Below, piece by piece: positions 1 through 8,001 of a DNA stretch of 64,000 nt. The position numbers were made by a program, and so were the translations under genes. Source of the DNA: Mangrovivirga cuniculi (lineage in GTDB: Bacteria > Bacteroidota > Bacteroidia > Cytophagales > Cyclobacteriaceae). The stretch is taken from the NCBI RefSeq assembly GCF_005166025.1, contig NZ_CP028923.1, positions 3,846,001 through 3,910,000 on the forward strand. Reading direction: 5' to 3'. How positions within the stretch are numbered: the first letter of the stretch is position 1; the number at the start of each line of letters is the position of its first letter. The notes under the pieces are model-generated. The model was not told the DNA's origin, made no database searches, and saw nothing but the letters and a program-made list of their open reading frames with translations.

Positions 1-78
1 TTCATTTATATTTGAATTATCGACTCCCAGAAAGTCAATAAGGGAGACATTTTCAAGCGTAATAGTTTTTTCTACCAA
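1..78 (-). CDS. phoH: PhoH-like ATPase, N-terminal fragment (cut by window edge)
   Basis: Reading leftward from about position 78, the reverse strand encodes VEKTITLENVSLIDFLGVD and continues off the window. This resembles the N-terminus of Bacteroidota PhoH-family P-loop ATPases as I recall it. No ATG precedes it in frame; the frame closes at a TAA about 15 bases upstream, so a TTG at 78 is the likely start. The gene is divergent from the SAM-hydrolase-like gene. Only about 26 residues are visible and no ATPase motif is reached, so the name rests on N-terminal resemblance only. Confidence 0.5.
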   Translation of the reverse strand, partial: MVEKTITLENVSLIDFLGVDNSNINE

Positions 79-127
79 ATGATTTTCAATTTATATAGTT
101 CAATACTGAATACTAGGTAAAAATTTT

Positions 128-135
128 TAGTTTTG
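128..135 (+). promoter_or_regulatory. Bacteroidota-type -7 element for the SAM-hydrolase-like gene
   Basis: TAGTTTTG is an exact match to the Bacteroidota sigma -7 consensus TAnnTTTG and lies 35 bases before the ATG at 171. I see no clear TTTG -33 element at the usual spacing, so this is a partial promoter match. Confidence 0.45.
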
Positions 136-170
136 CCACAACAAAATTAATCAATAATTTAAACCCTCGT

Positions 171-947
171 ATGGCAATAGTCACTTTTCTGTCAGATTTC
201 GGTAACACTGATCATTACGTTGCAGCCGTAAAGGCTAAAATGCTTCGTGTAAATCCGGGTTTACAGATCATTGACATCTCTCATTCTGTGAGAAAACATA
301 ACCTTATTCATTGTTCATACCTACTGAAAAATGTTTTTAGAGAATTTCCTGCTGGTAGTGTTCACCTGGTCTGTGTTGCCGGAGGTCAGGAAGGCGATGG
401 TGAATTTATTGCAGTCAAGCTGGAAGAACATTATTTTGTCGGTAGGGATAATGGATTATTTAGTTTGCTCTCTGACCATGCTTCGATGGGTGTGGTAGAA
501 TTAGCAAATAAAGCAGATCAGACTTTCCCTGAAAAGGTTGCTTTGGCCGAAGCTGCTGCCAGATTAGCCAGTGGAGAAACAATACATAATTTGGGACCAC
601 GTAAGCCAGAGATGAGAAAACTACTTAACAGGACATCCCGCGCTACAAAAAAGCAAATTCAGGGACATGTCATACATGTGGACCATTTTGGTAACCTTGT
701 GACAAATATCCTCAAACAGGACTTTGATATCCTTACTAAGGAAAGGGGTTTCACAATTATTTTTGGCAGGGAAAAACACAATAAAATTTTTAAAAATTAC
801 AATGAAGTTGAGCCCGGAGAATGCTTTACCTTGTTTAACAGCGATGGTGTAATGGAGATTGGCATCTCTCAGGGAAATGCTTCCGAACTTCTGGGCCTTG
901 ATTTTGATAGTCCGGTGAACATCATTTTCGATGAATCCACCCCTTAG
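171..947 (+). CDS. SAM hydrolase/chlorinase-like protein (DUF62 family), divergent active site
   Basis: The 258-residue protein has the DUF62 / SAM hydroxide adenosyltransferase fold signature: N-terminal TFLSDFGNTDHYVAAVK, a central VGRDNGLFSLL block and a C-terminal half with VIHVDHFGNLVTNI and LFNSDGVMEIGIS. Characterised members split S-adenosylmethionine to adenosine and methionine using an Asp-Arg-His set. Here the blocks that normally hold these residues are changed: VDPGVGTxR is replaced by VCVAGGQEGDGE, and the FHGRD block by TFPEKVA. The fold call is firm, but the reaction is not. The gene stands alone and diverges from the phoH-like gene. The ATG at 171 follows a consensus -7 element. 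Confidence 0.8.
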   Translation: MAIVTFLSDFGNTDHYVAAVKAKMLRVNPGLQIIDISHSVRKHNLIHCSYLLKNVFREFPAGSVHLVCVAGGQEGDGEFIAVKLEEHYFVGRDNGLFSLLSDHASMGVVELANKADQTFPEKVALAEAAARLASGETIHNLGPRKPEMRKLLNRTSRATKKQIQGHVIHVDHFGNLVTNILKQDFDILTKERGFTIIFGREKHNKIFKNYNEVEPGECFTLFNSDGVMEIGISQGNASELLGLDFDSPVNIIFDESTP

Positions 948-1051
948 AAATCGGTTTACCTCATAAACCATACATTGCTAGCATTTGAAAATTAATTCAT
1001 TTTTTTAGAAGCTCTCTGATAGACAAATTTGCGTAAGCTAAGTAAATAACT

Positions 1052-2269
1052 ATGTCAGAGACTTTTTCACATATCATTCAGGACAACAGAATTAACGAAA
1101 AGCAAAATCTATCCCATCTTACAGAGCCGGTGGTGATACTTGATCAGGCCTGGTTTGAATTAACCGCAAAGCTGATCGAATCTACGGGTAAAAAGAATGA
1201 GATAAACAAAAAGCTTTTCTCTTTTGCATCTGAATTGTCGAGAAATATGTTTGTGAAATATTTCGAAGACAAAGAATTCAGCTTTTCAGATAAAAAGTTT
1301 ACTATCTCAAGATACCTTAAAGACAGTGGGCTCGGTAATGTTGAATTATCAACCATCTCAGAAAAAGGAGGCGAAATAATTTCAACCACCTTGTGCAAGA
1401 GCTTTGATAAAGAGATCGATAAAGATTTTTTTAGCAATCCTTATGCCATGGGAGTATTGTGCGGAGGACTAAGTGCCGCTTATGATCTTGAGGAAGAAGA
1501 ATCTTTTACTTATTCAAAAGTGTCTTGCAAATCGGCAGGAGACAGTTTCTGCTCATTTAAAATTGAGAGAATAAGTGAAGAGAACCCTTACTGTTATAAT
1601 TCTCCGGAATGGGGTAGTTTTCAAATAGCTAATTCATTTACAGTTAATAATCATTTCGATATGATCACGGAGACAGCTATCTCACTTCCGTTTTATGGTG
1701 ATCATAATGGCGAGATTCAGTGTTTAAATAACTCCTTAGTTAAAGTTTTTAGCAATTACCTGGCATTTTTCCCTTTCCTGATCTGTGAAATAGCTAAAAC
1801 AGACTCTGAAGGAATGCCGGTATGTAAAAGATATAATAGATTAATATCAGATCTGTTTATTCATTTCTTCGAACATCTCTACAGGTCTGCAGAATGGAAA
1901 GGACTAACAATTGATTCTATTCATAAAAATCAGGATATGGCAGATTGCTTAATAGCATTCGTTAATGCCTTAGGTTATGGAAAGTTTATTCGCAAAAGCT
2001 ACAAGGACAACACGGAGCTTTCTATTATCTGTATTAATAATTTTGAATCAAATTCACAGATCGGATCTAGGCTTATAGAGGATGAAGACCTGAGCAATTT
2101 ATTTACGACAGGAATGCTCACCGGGCTGATGAGGTTCATTCAAAGTAAAAAAGATCAGAAAAAGCTCTTCAAACTGAATGGAATTGGTTTAAAATCCTTC
2201 AAAGCCGAACAATTATCTTCAAGAGTAAAAGGTGAAGATGAAGATATTTTTAGGGTTTACGCCAGGTAA
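1052..2269 (+). CDS. V4R (4-vinyl reductase) domain protein, possibly with two repeats
   Basis: This is a 405-residue soluble protein without signal peptide or membrane segment. Residues about 110-175 fit a V4R domain: MGVLCGGLSAAYDL followed by the Cys-rich end SCKSAGDSFCSFKI. V4R domains bind small molecules or metal and often act as sensory modules. Residues about 210-400 have a similar order of elements (FTTGMLTGLMRFIQ, then LNGIGLKSF) without the cysteines, suggesting a degenerate second copy. That repeat is my inference from pattern only. No DNA-binding or output domain is visible. The next gene starts 44 bases downstream on the same strand and may be co-transcribed. Function unknown. 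Confidence 0.6.
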   Translation: MSETFSHIIQDNRINEKQNLSHLTEPVVILDQAWFELTAKLIESTGKKNEINKKLFSFASELSRNMFVKYFEDKEFSFSDKKFTISRYLKDSGLGNVELSTISEKGGEIISTTLCKSFDKEIDKDFFSNPYAMGVLCGGLSAAYDLEEEESFTYSKVSCKSAGDSFCSFKIERISEENPYCYNSPEWGSFQIANSFTVNNHFDMITETAISLPFYGDHNGEIQCLNNSLVKVFSNYLAFFPFLICEIAKTDSEGMPVCKRYNRLISDLFIHFFEHLYRSAEWKGLTIDSIHKNQDMADCLIAFVNALGYGKFIRKSYKDNTELSIICINNFESNSQIGSRLIEDEDLSNLFTTGMLTGLMRFIQSKKDQKKLFKLNGIGLKSFKAEQLSSRVKGEDEDIFRVYAR

Positions 2270-2313
2270 ACTGATGATATTGTCAGGTTAACGGATTACC
2301 TTTAAAACAAAAA

Positions 2314-2604
2314 ATGCTAATAAGAATAGTCCGTATGAGCTTTGAACCTTCAAAGACGGAAGAGTTTGTTGAAATATTTAAGACCAGTCAGAATAAAATA
2401 AAGGCTTTCGAAGGATGTCAGCATGTTGAATTAATGCAGGACCTTGAACATCCGAATGTTTTTTCAACGTATAGTATCTGGGAAAGTGATCTGCATTTAC
2501 AAAAGTATCGACATTCAGAACTTTTCAAATCAACATGGGCTAAAACAAAAATATTGTTTAACGGCAAACCTGAAGCTCACAGTTATAAAAAGAAAATAGA
2601 GTAA
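2314..2604 (+). CDS. Antibiotic biosynthesis monooxygenase (ABM) domain protein
   Basis: The 96-residue protein has the ABM / dimeric alpha-beta barrel pattern: an opening strand MLIRIVRMSFEP, a helix EEFVEIFKTSQNKIKAFEGC, then CQHVELMQDLEHPNVFSTYSIWES and a final helix LQKYRHSELFKSTW. Small members of this family include quinol monooxygenases, heme-degrading enzymes and many of unknown function; nothing here separates these. It sits 44 bases after the V4R gene on the same strand and ends about 70 bases before tRNA-Leu. Confidence 0.7.
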   Translation: MLIRIVRMSFEPSKTEEFVEIFKTSQNKIKAFEGCQHVELMQDLEHPNVFSTYSIWESDLHLQKYRHSELFKSTWAKTKILFNGKPEAHSYKKKIE

Positions 2605-2672
2605 CAGATCAAAAATTGTTTGATTTGTTTTGACGTTTTAAAAATCTTTAATCAGATTTGCAACCCGAACAA

Positions 2673-2754
2673 GCCAAAGTGGCGGAACTGGTAGACGCGC
2701 ACGACTCAAACTCGTGTTCCTTCGGGAGTGAGGGTTCGATTCCCTCCTTTGGTA
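2673..2754 (+). tRNA. tRNA-Leu(CAA)
   Basis: An 82-base class II tRNA. The acceptor stem GCCAAAG pairs with CTTTGGT, with one terminal G-U pair. The anticodon stem CACGA/TCGTG encloses loop CTCAAAC with anticodon CAA at 2707-2709. A long variable arm and a T arm GAGGG-TTCGATT-CCCTC follow. CCA is not encoded. A hairpin with a T-run follows at once. Confidence 0.97.
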
Positions 2755-2759
2755 CTAAA

Positions 2760-2789
2760 AGCTATCGGATATTCCGGTAGCTTTTTTTT
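2760..2789 (+). terminator. Rho-independent terminator after tRNA-Leu
   Basis: AGCTATCGGA pairs with TCCGGTAGCT (one G-U pair) around a short loop, followed directly by eight T. It lies six bases after the tRNA 3' end. Confidence 0.85.
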
Positions 2790-2810
2790 ATTCTTCCACA
2801 TCTTTTTTCT

Positions 2811-2855
2811 ATGATCCAGGTCATAAATAGGTAAGGGTCCTAGGCGCTATTTTTG
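2811..2855 (+). promoter_or_regulatory. Crp/Fnr-type operator plus -7 element for the membrane-protein pair
   Basis: The dyad ATGATCCAGGTCAT (2811-2824) is followed by TATTTTTG (2848-2855), an exact TAnnTTTG -7 match. The distance from dyad centre to the -7 element is about 30 bases, which would place the dyad near -41, a class II activator position. The same dyad and spacing recur before nrdJ, the crp/fnr gene and ric. Confidence 0.75.
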
Positions 2856-2867
2856 TAAAAAAAACCA

Positions 2868-3932
2868 ATGGTCCTTAAAAATATCATAATAAGAATTATA
2901 CCCGCCCTAGGTCTTATTGCCCTTATAACAGGAATTTGGACCGGCTTACAACGTATGGGTTACTCTTTACCCATGATATCTCTTTCTGCAGCTTCTCTTC
3001 ATGGACTTATTATGACAGGAAGCTTCCTGGGAACTTTACTTTCTTTTGAAAGAGCAATGATAAGTCGATATAAAATTTCATTGATCGTTCCAATTATCGC
3101 TGGAATTAGTGGTGTGTTCCTTCTTACAGGCCAAACTAATATTGGTCAGATTCTTCTATTAATCGCCAGTATCGGTTATTTGACCATTATTTTCCCTATT
3201 TATCTGAAATTCAATACACCAGATATTTTCTTCAATCTGGGAGGTCTCTGCTGGATATTGGGCAATGTATTAATTATGAAAACCGGATTGTTCCCTCAGG
3301 CTCTGCCCTGGTGGATCGGATTTTTATTTTTCACAATTTTCGCCGAACGCCTGGCTATTAGTCAGTTTTTAAAAAAATCTGTAGCTGCATCTGTTTTAAA
3401 ATGGATAATCCTGGTTCTTTTCCTTTTAAGCCTGATGATACCATTTCACAATTCCGGCAATATTGTTTTTGGAATCACTTTAATACTAGCCTCTCTCTGG
3501 TTACTAAAGTTTGATATGGCGATTTTCTCTTTAAAAAAAGCTGGATGGCATCGATTCTCTGGCATTACCCTTCTTATCGGTTATGTCTGGCTGGGGATCA
3601 GCGGAATTCTTTTCCTATCTGATAAAATGGATCTATTTAATTATGATGCCAAGGTCCACACCTTTTACTTAGGCTTTGTCTTTTCCATGATCTTTGCCCA
3701 TGCAACACATATTTTTCCTCCACTTTTAAAAGTAGCGGCACCTAAATTCAATCCAATTTTTTACATAATCCTGATTCTTTTTGAGGTCGCACTGATTACC
3801 AGAACTATTTCAGATCTTTTTCACCTTCCTGAAATTAGAATCTATTCAGGAATAGTTTCCGGGTCAGCGATACTCCTGTTTTTTGCTACACTTGGTATTA
3901 TGACCTATCTTAAGCAAAAAGATAATTCTTAA
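2868..3932 (+). CDS. Polytopic membrane protein, distantly NnrS-like, probable Fnr-type regulon member
   Basis: The 354-residue protein is almost entirely membrane segments, about ten by eye. Conserved-looking histidines sit in helices, in HGLIMTGSFLGTLLSFERA near residue 45 and HTFYLGFVFSMIFAHATHIF near residue 265. This recalls NnrS, a heme- and copper-containing membrane protein of nitric oxide metabolism, but I cannot confirm homology. It has its own operator/promoter. Its stop overlaps the next start (TAATG), so the two membrane proteins are translationally coupled and probably work together. Regulation with nrdJ, ric and nosZ suggests a role in low-oxygen or nitrogen-oxide metabolism. 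No soluble domain is visible. Confidence 0.6.
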   Translation: MVLKNIIIRIIPALGLIALITGIWTGLQRMGYSLPMISLSAASLHGLIMTGSFLGTLLSFERAMISRYKISLIVPIIAGISGVFLLTGQTNIGQILLLIASIGYLTIIFPIYLKFNTPDIFFNLGGLCWILGNVLIMKTGLFPQALPWWIGFLFFTIFAERLAISQFLKKSVAASVLKWIILVLFLLSLMIPFHNSGNIVFGITLILASLWLLKFDMAIFSLKKAGWHRFSGITLLIGYVWLGISGILFLSDKMDLFNYDAKVHTFYLGFVFSMIFAHATHIFPPLLKVAAPKFNPIFYIILILFEVALITRTISDLFHLPEIRIYSGIVSGSAILLFFATLGIMTYLKQKDNS

Positions 3933-5209
3933 TGAATAAATCGGAAATTCCAAAATCCTGGGTTTATACTGCTTTCTTTCATCTGCTCATCGTAGCATTA
4001 ATCGGGTGCTTATTAAGACTTATGTTTGTTTCTCCCGTTACCTGTGTTACTTACAAATATATCCTGCACGCACATTCACACGTAGCATTCCTGGGATGGG
4101 TATTTTCTGCCATTATGATTTTACTACTTAAAACATGGCTCCCCGGTTCTATTTCCAAATTCAGAAGTTTATTCTGGGCAATTCAATTTTCGGTGGTCGG
4201 TATGCTGATCACTTTCCCAATTAAAGGCTATTTTCTGTGGTCGATAATTTTTTCAACCCTACATATGGTCTTGGCGACAATATTCGCAATTCGCTTTTAT
4301 TTAAAAACCAAATCAAAAATTCAAAAAGGTCGTACCTATGATCTAAAATTCATTTACTGGGGTTTTATTTTTATGATTATCTCTTCTATCGGACCTTTTG
4401 CCCTGGGTTATTTAATGGCTAATAACATGGGTGGATCGGATTGGTACAGCCTGTCAATTTATTTCTACCTTCATTTTCAGTACAATGGCTTTTTTACTTT
4501 CATTCTTATTGGACTTCTGATTTATTTTCTGTCTTCACGAGGAATTGATTTTTCCAAAAAGAAATTAAAATTGATTTTTTATTTAATGGTCATTTCGTGT
4601 TTTCTATCTTTTTTTCTATCGACGACATGGGTATGGAAAAACATATATGTTTATGCTATTAGTCTGATTTCTGGTATCCTTCAACTATATGCCTTTTTAT
4701 TGATTATCACTGAATTAATTCGAAATGTTAAACCTAGCCGAACTAAATTTGGTCGCAGTTCAACCCTGTTAATCAGTATTTCACTGGTTATTTTAATGCT
4801 GAAAGGTATTTTGCAGCTGTTAACTGCATTCCCATATTTTGCAGAGCTGGCATTGGTATACAGGGAATTGGTCATCGGATATTTACACCTGGTATTTTTG
4901 GGCTTGATAACCCCATTATTATTTGCTTACCTTTTAATTCAAAAATCAATTATCGCTAATCTTTATTTTAGAATTGGTATCCTGATTTATTTTACTGCAT
5001 TTATATTTACAGAAATATTGCTCTTTGGAGAGAGTTTATATCGCGCTTATTTTTCTAATTCCCTCCCCTACTATTTCGACCTTATTTTTGGGGCCTCTTG
5101 CCTTTTCCCCTTTGCAATCTTTATCATGCTTATCTCTCAACACTCTTCCATTATATTTTCGTATAAAAGACAAGGAAACAAGAAAGAAAAATGCCTTGGC
5201 CCAATATGA
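3932..5209 (+). CDS. Polytopic membrane protein with heme-copper-oxidase-like histidine helices
   Basis: The 425-residue protein has about twelve predicted membrane segments. Histidines fall in helices in patterns reminiscent of cytochrome oxidase subunit I or NnrS: HAHSHVAFLGWVFSA (residues about 46-60), YFYLHFQYNGFFTF (about 178-191) and GYLHLVFLGLITPLLF (about 314-329). It is shorter than a typical oxidase subunit I, and I cannot assign six metal ligands. It overlaps the preceding membrane-protein gene by one base. Its own TGA lies inside the dyad operator of the downstream nrdJ promoter. I do not recognise a named family; a heme or NO-related membrane role is an inference from context and histidine placement. 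Confidence 0.6.
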   Translation: MNKSEIPKSWVYTAFFHLLIVALIGCLLRLMFVSPVTCVTYKYILHAHSHVAFLGWVFSAIMILLLKTWLPGSISKFRSLFWAIQFSVVGMLITFPIKGYFLWSIIFSTLHMVLATIFAIRFYLKTKSKIQKGRTYDLKFIYWGFIFMIISSIGPFALGYLMANNMGGSDWYSLSIYFYLHFQYNGFFTFILIGLLIYFLSSRGIDFSKKKLKLIFYLMVISCFLSFFLSTTWVWKNIYVYAISLISGILQLYAFLLIITELIRNVKPSRTKFGRSSTLLISISLVILMLKGILQLLTAFPYFAELALVYRELVIGYLHLVFLGLITPLLFAYLLIQKSIIANLYFRIGILIYFTAFIFTEILLFGESLYRAYFSNSLPYYFDLIFGASCLFPFAIFIMLISQHSSIIFSYKRQGNKKEKCLGPI

Positions 5210-5249
5210 TTCAAGTCATATAAAAGTGTGGATACAGGTCTTAGATTTA
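5206..5249 (+). promoter_or_regulatory. Crp/Fnr-type operator and -7 element for nrdJ
   Basis: The dyad ATGATTCAAGTCAT (5206-5219) includes the stop codon of the preceding gene. A near-consensus -7 element TAGATTTA (5242-5249, 7 of 8 to TAnnTTTG) starts 29.5 bases from the dyad centre, matching the other three sites. This leaves a leader of about 70 bases before the nrdJ ATG. Confidence 0.65.
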
Positions 5250-5323
5250 ACTCCTGAAAGAGAGGGAGAATTTACCTTGCTGAACTTTAAAATTCCTGAT
5301 TAACGAAAATAAAACCATCAATA

Positions 5324-7879
5324 ATGAAATCTACCACTTCTATAGAAAACGAATCACTAAAATCATATCCTGAACCTGAAGTATCTGAAGCAAGTAAAAA
5401 GTATTTCAATGGAGATACTCTGGCTGCGGAAGTATGGAAAAATAAATATGCCCTAAAAAATGGTGAGGGTGAATATTTTGAAAGAACTCCGGATAATATG
5501 CATAAAAGGATTGCCAGGGAGTTCTCAAGAATTGAAAATAAATATCCGACACCATTAAAAGAAAAAGAGATTTATGCCTTGTTAAAAAATTTCAATTACA
5601 TCATCCCACAGGGTAGTCCGATGGCCGGTATCGGGAATGACTTCCAGATCTCATCGCTATCGAATTGCTTTGTAATTGGTGTAGAAAACGATGCTGATTC
5701 ATATGGAGCAATAATGAGTCTGGATGAAGAATTGGTGCAATTGATGAAAAGAAGAGGTGGTGTAGGATTAGATCTATCTTCCGTAAGACCAAAAGGCAGT
5801 AAAGTCCACAATTCGGCTTTAACTGCAACGGGAATCGTACCTTTTATGCATCGATTTTCTAATTCAACAAGAGAAGTAGCCCAGGGAGGCCGTCGGGGTG
5901 CATTGATGCTAACTCTTTCTTCAAAACATCCAGATGCGCTTGATTTTACAAAAGCCAAAAGGGATACTACTTCTGTAACAGGAGCAAACATTTCCTTAAA
6001 AGTAGATGACGAGTTTATTAAAGCAGTAAAAGACCACACTCAATATATTCAGCAATTTCCTTTAAATTCTGAAGACCCTAAACTGACAAAGAAAATTAAA
6101 GCTGAAGACCTCTGGGACGAGATAATAGAAGGTGCCTGGAAGTCTGCCGAGCCCGGAGTAATATTCTGGGATACGGTACAACGCGAATCACTTCCTGACA
6201 GGTATCACAAACATGGTTTCACCACTACATCAACTAATCCATGTGGTGAAATACCGTTATGCCCGTATGACAGCTGCCGGTTACTCGCTATAAACCTTTA
6301 TAGTTATGTAAAAGAGCCTTTTACTGAAAAGGCAGCTTTTGATTTTGATCTCTTCAAAGATCATGTTCACAAGGCATTAAGATTAATGGATGACCTTGTA
6401 GACCTTGAATTAGAAAAAGTCGATAACATCCTGAAAAAAATAGAGTCAGACCCGGAACCTGATCAATACAAAAACAGGGAAAAGAAATTATGGACTAAAA
6501 TCAGGAACAAAACAGCGAAAGGCAGACGTACCGGACTGGGAGTAACAGGCCTTGGTGATATGCTTGCCGGATTGGGTATTCAATACGGATCAGAAGCTTC
6601 CATCATCCTGGCGGAAAAAGTTCAAAAAACTCTGGCTCTTTCTGCATATTCCAGTTCCGTGAAACTCGCTGAAGAAAGAGGAGCCTTCCCGGTCTATGAT
6701 GAAAATTTAGAGAAGGATCATCCGTTTTTAAACAGGATAAAAGATGAAGCCCCCGAGGTTATAGAAGGAATGAAGAAATTTGGCCGAAGGAATATCGCCA
6801 TGCTTACCATTGCACCTACCGGATCGACCAGTCTTTTAACACAGACTACCTCAGGTATAGAACCGGTGTTTCGAATTTACTATACCAGGAGAAAAAAGGT
6901 CAATGATTCATCAGAAGTCACAGGAAAGCAATACTTCACCGATGAAAATGGAGATAAGTACGAAGAATTTGCAATCATTCATCACAAATTCAGAAACTGG
7001 TTAAGCTCCAAAGGCTTTACAGACGAAGAAATCACTCAATTAAAACCAAAAGATCTCGATAAGCTTATTAAAGATTCTCCCTACAGGCAGTCGAGCAGTG
7101 AACACATCGACTGGAAATCGAAGGTTAAGCTACAGGGTAAATTACAGAAATGGGTTGATCATTCGATTAGCGTGACTGTAAACCTACCGGAAAAAACCAG
7201 TCGTGAAGTGATATCCGGTTTGTACATGGATGCCTGGGAAGCTGGATGTAAAGGAATTACAGTTTACCGGGAAGGCAGCAGATCTGGAATCCTGGTTAGC
7301 GATGAAAGTAAAAAATCAACAGACTTCCAGGAGACGATAGCTCCAAAAAGACCTGAAATTCTTGATGCTTCTGTCATTCAGTTTCTGAATAATGACGAAA
7401 AATGGGTGGCAGTTGTCGGTTTATTAAACAATAAGCCTTACGAGATATTCACAGGTAGAGCTGATGACTCTTTTTCAATTTTATCTAAAGTCAAAAAGGG
7501 CAGAGTAATAAAAACCAAAGGAAAAAACGGCAAAAACAGGTATGACTTCCAGTATTTGGATGCCGACGGGTATAAGGTAACGATCGAAGGTTTATCCAGG
7601 ACATTTAATGAAGAGTACTGGAACTATGCAAAATTAATCAGTGGTGTTTTACGCCATGGTATGCCACTAAAATATGCTGTAGAGATGATTGATGACCTCT
7701 ACCTTGATGCCCCTACACTAAACACATGGAAAAACGGGGTTAAACGTGCTCTGCTACAATTCATTCCTGATGGTACCATACCAACTGATAATTTATGTCC
7801 GAATTGTAAATCACCTGCGATGAGCTATCAGGAATCATGCTTATTATGTAACAATTGCGGTTATAGTAAATGCGGTTAA
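5324..7879 (+). CDS. nrdJ: Adenosylcobalamin-dependent (class II) ribonucleotide reductase
   Basis: The 851-residue protein reduces ribonucleotides to deoxyribonucleotides using an adenosylcobalamin-derived radical, independent of oxygen. Diagnostic blocks are SSLSNCFVIG near residue 110, MKRRGGVGLDLSSVRPKGS near 140, the active-site NPCGEIPL near 305, LGVTGLGDMLAGLG near 405, and IAPTGSTSLLTQTTSGIEP near 495. The C-terminus carries a CPNCKSP...CLLCNNCGYSKCG tail typical of class II enzymes, with redox or zinc cysteines. No NrdR box or cobalamin riboswitch was recognised. Its promoter shares the Crp/Fnr-type dyad, consistent with use under low oxygen. The crp/fnr gene follows on the same strand from a separate promoter. 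Confidence 0.93.
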   Translation: MKSTTSIENESLKSYPEPEVSEASKKYFNGDTLAAEVWKNKYALKNGEGEYFERTPDNMHKRIAREFSRIENKYPTPLKEKEIYALLKNFNYIIPQGSPMAGIGNDFQISSLSNCFVIGVENDADSYGAIMSLDEELVQLMKRRGGVGLDLSSVRPKGSKVHNSALTATGIVPFMHRFSNSTREVAQGGRRGALMLTLSSKHPDALDFTKAKRDTTSVTGANISLKVDDEFIKAVKDHTQYIQQFPLNSEDPKLTKKIKAEDLWDEIIEGAWKSAEPGVIFWDTVQRESLPDRYHKHGFTTTSTNPCGEIPLCPYDSCRLLAINLYSYVKEPFTEKAAFDFDLFKDHVHKALRLMDDLVDLELEKVDNILKKIESDPEPDQYKNREKKLWTKIRNKTAKGRRTGLGVTGLGDMLAGLGIQYGSEASIILAEKVQKTLALSAYSSSVKLAEERGAFPVYDENLEKDHPFLNRIKDEAPEVIEGMKKFGRRNIAMLTIAPTGSTSLLTQTTSGIEPVFRIYYTRRKKVNDSSEVTGKQYFTDENGDKYEEFAIIHHKFRNWLSSKGFTDEEITQLKPKDLDKLIKDSPYRQSSSEHIDWKSKVKLQGKLQKWVDHSISVTVNLPEKTSREVISGLYMDAWEAGCKGITVYREGSRSGILVSDESKKSTDFQETIAPKRPEILDASVIQFLNNDEKWVAVVGLLNNKPYEIFTGRADDSFSILSKVKKGRVIKTKGKNGKNRYDFQYLDADGYKVTIEGLSRTFNEEYWNYAKLISGVLRHGMPLKYAVEMIDDLYLDAPTLNTWKNGVKRALLQFIPDGTIPTDNLCPNCKSPAMSYQESCLLCNNCGYSKCG

Positions 7880-7886
7880 CCCTTCC

Positions 7887-7913
7887 AGGCTGTCAGTTTA
7901 AAACTGGTAGCCT
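7887..7913 (+). terminator. Possible terminator hairpin after nrdJ
   Basis: AGGCTGTCAGTTT pairs with AAACTGGTAGCCT, allowing two G-U pairs, seven bases after the nrdJ stop. There is no T-run, so it may be a 3'-end processing hairpin and not an intrinsic terminator. Confidence 0.4.
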
Positions 7914-7953
7914 AATTCCCACCCAATAATCATAAGAACAATCATTTGAGATC

Positions 7954-7997
7954 ATGAGGAAGGTCATATCCATGCCCTGCGTGTGTTATTAATTTAC
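7954..7997 (+). promoter_or_regulatory. Crp/Fnr-type operator at the crp/fnr gene (likely autoregulation)
   Basis: The dyad ATGAGGAAGGTCAT (7954-7967) keeps the ATGA/TCAT ends seen at the other three sites. A weak -7 element TAATTTAC begins at 7990, 29.5 bases from the dyad centre. The start codon at 8002 follows closely, so the mRNA leader would be very short. Confidence 0.55.
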
Positions 7998-8001
7998 ACT
8001 C

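Noticed and set aside
5025-5303. 92-codon open frame across the end of the second membrane protein and the nrdJ leader
   Set aside because: It mostly overlaps a real gene in another frame and covers the nrdJ operator and -7 element. Its composition shows no protein-like pattern.
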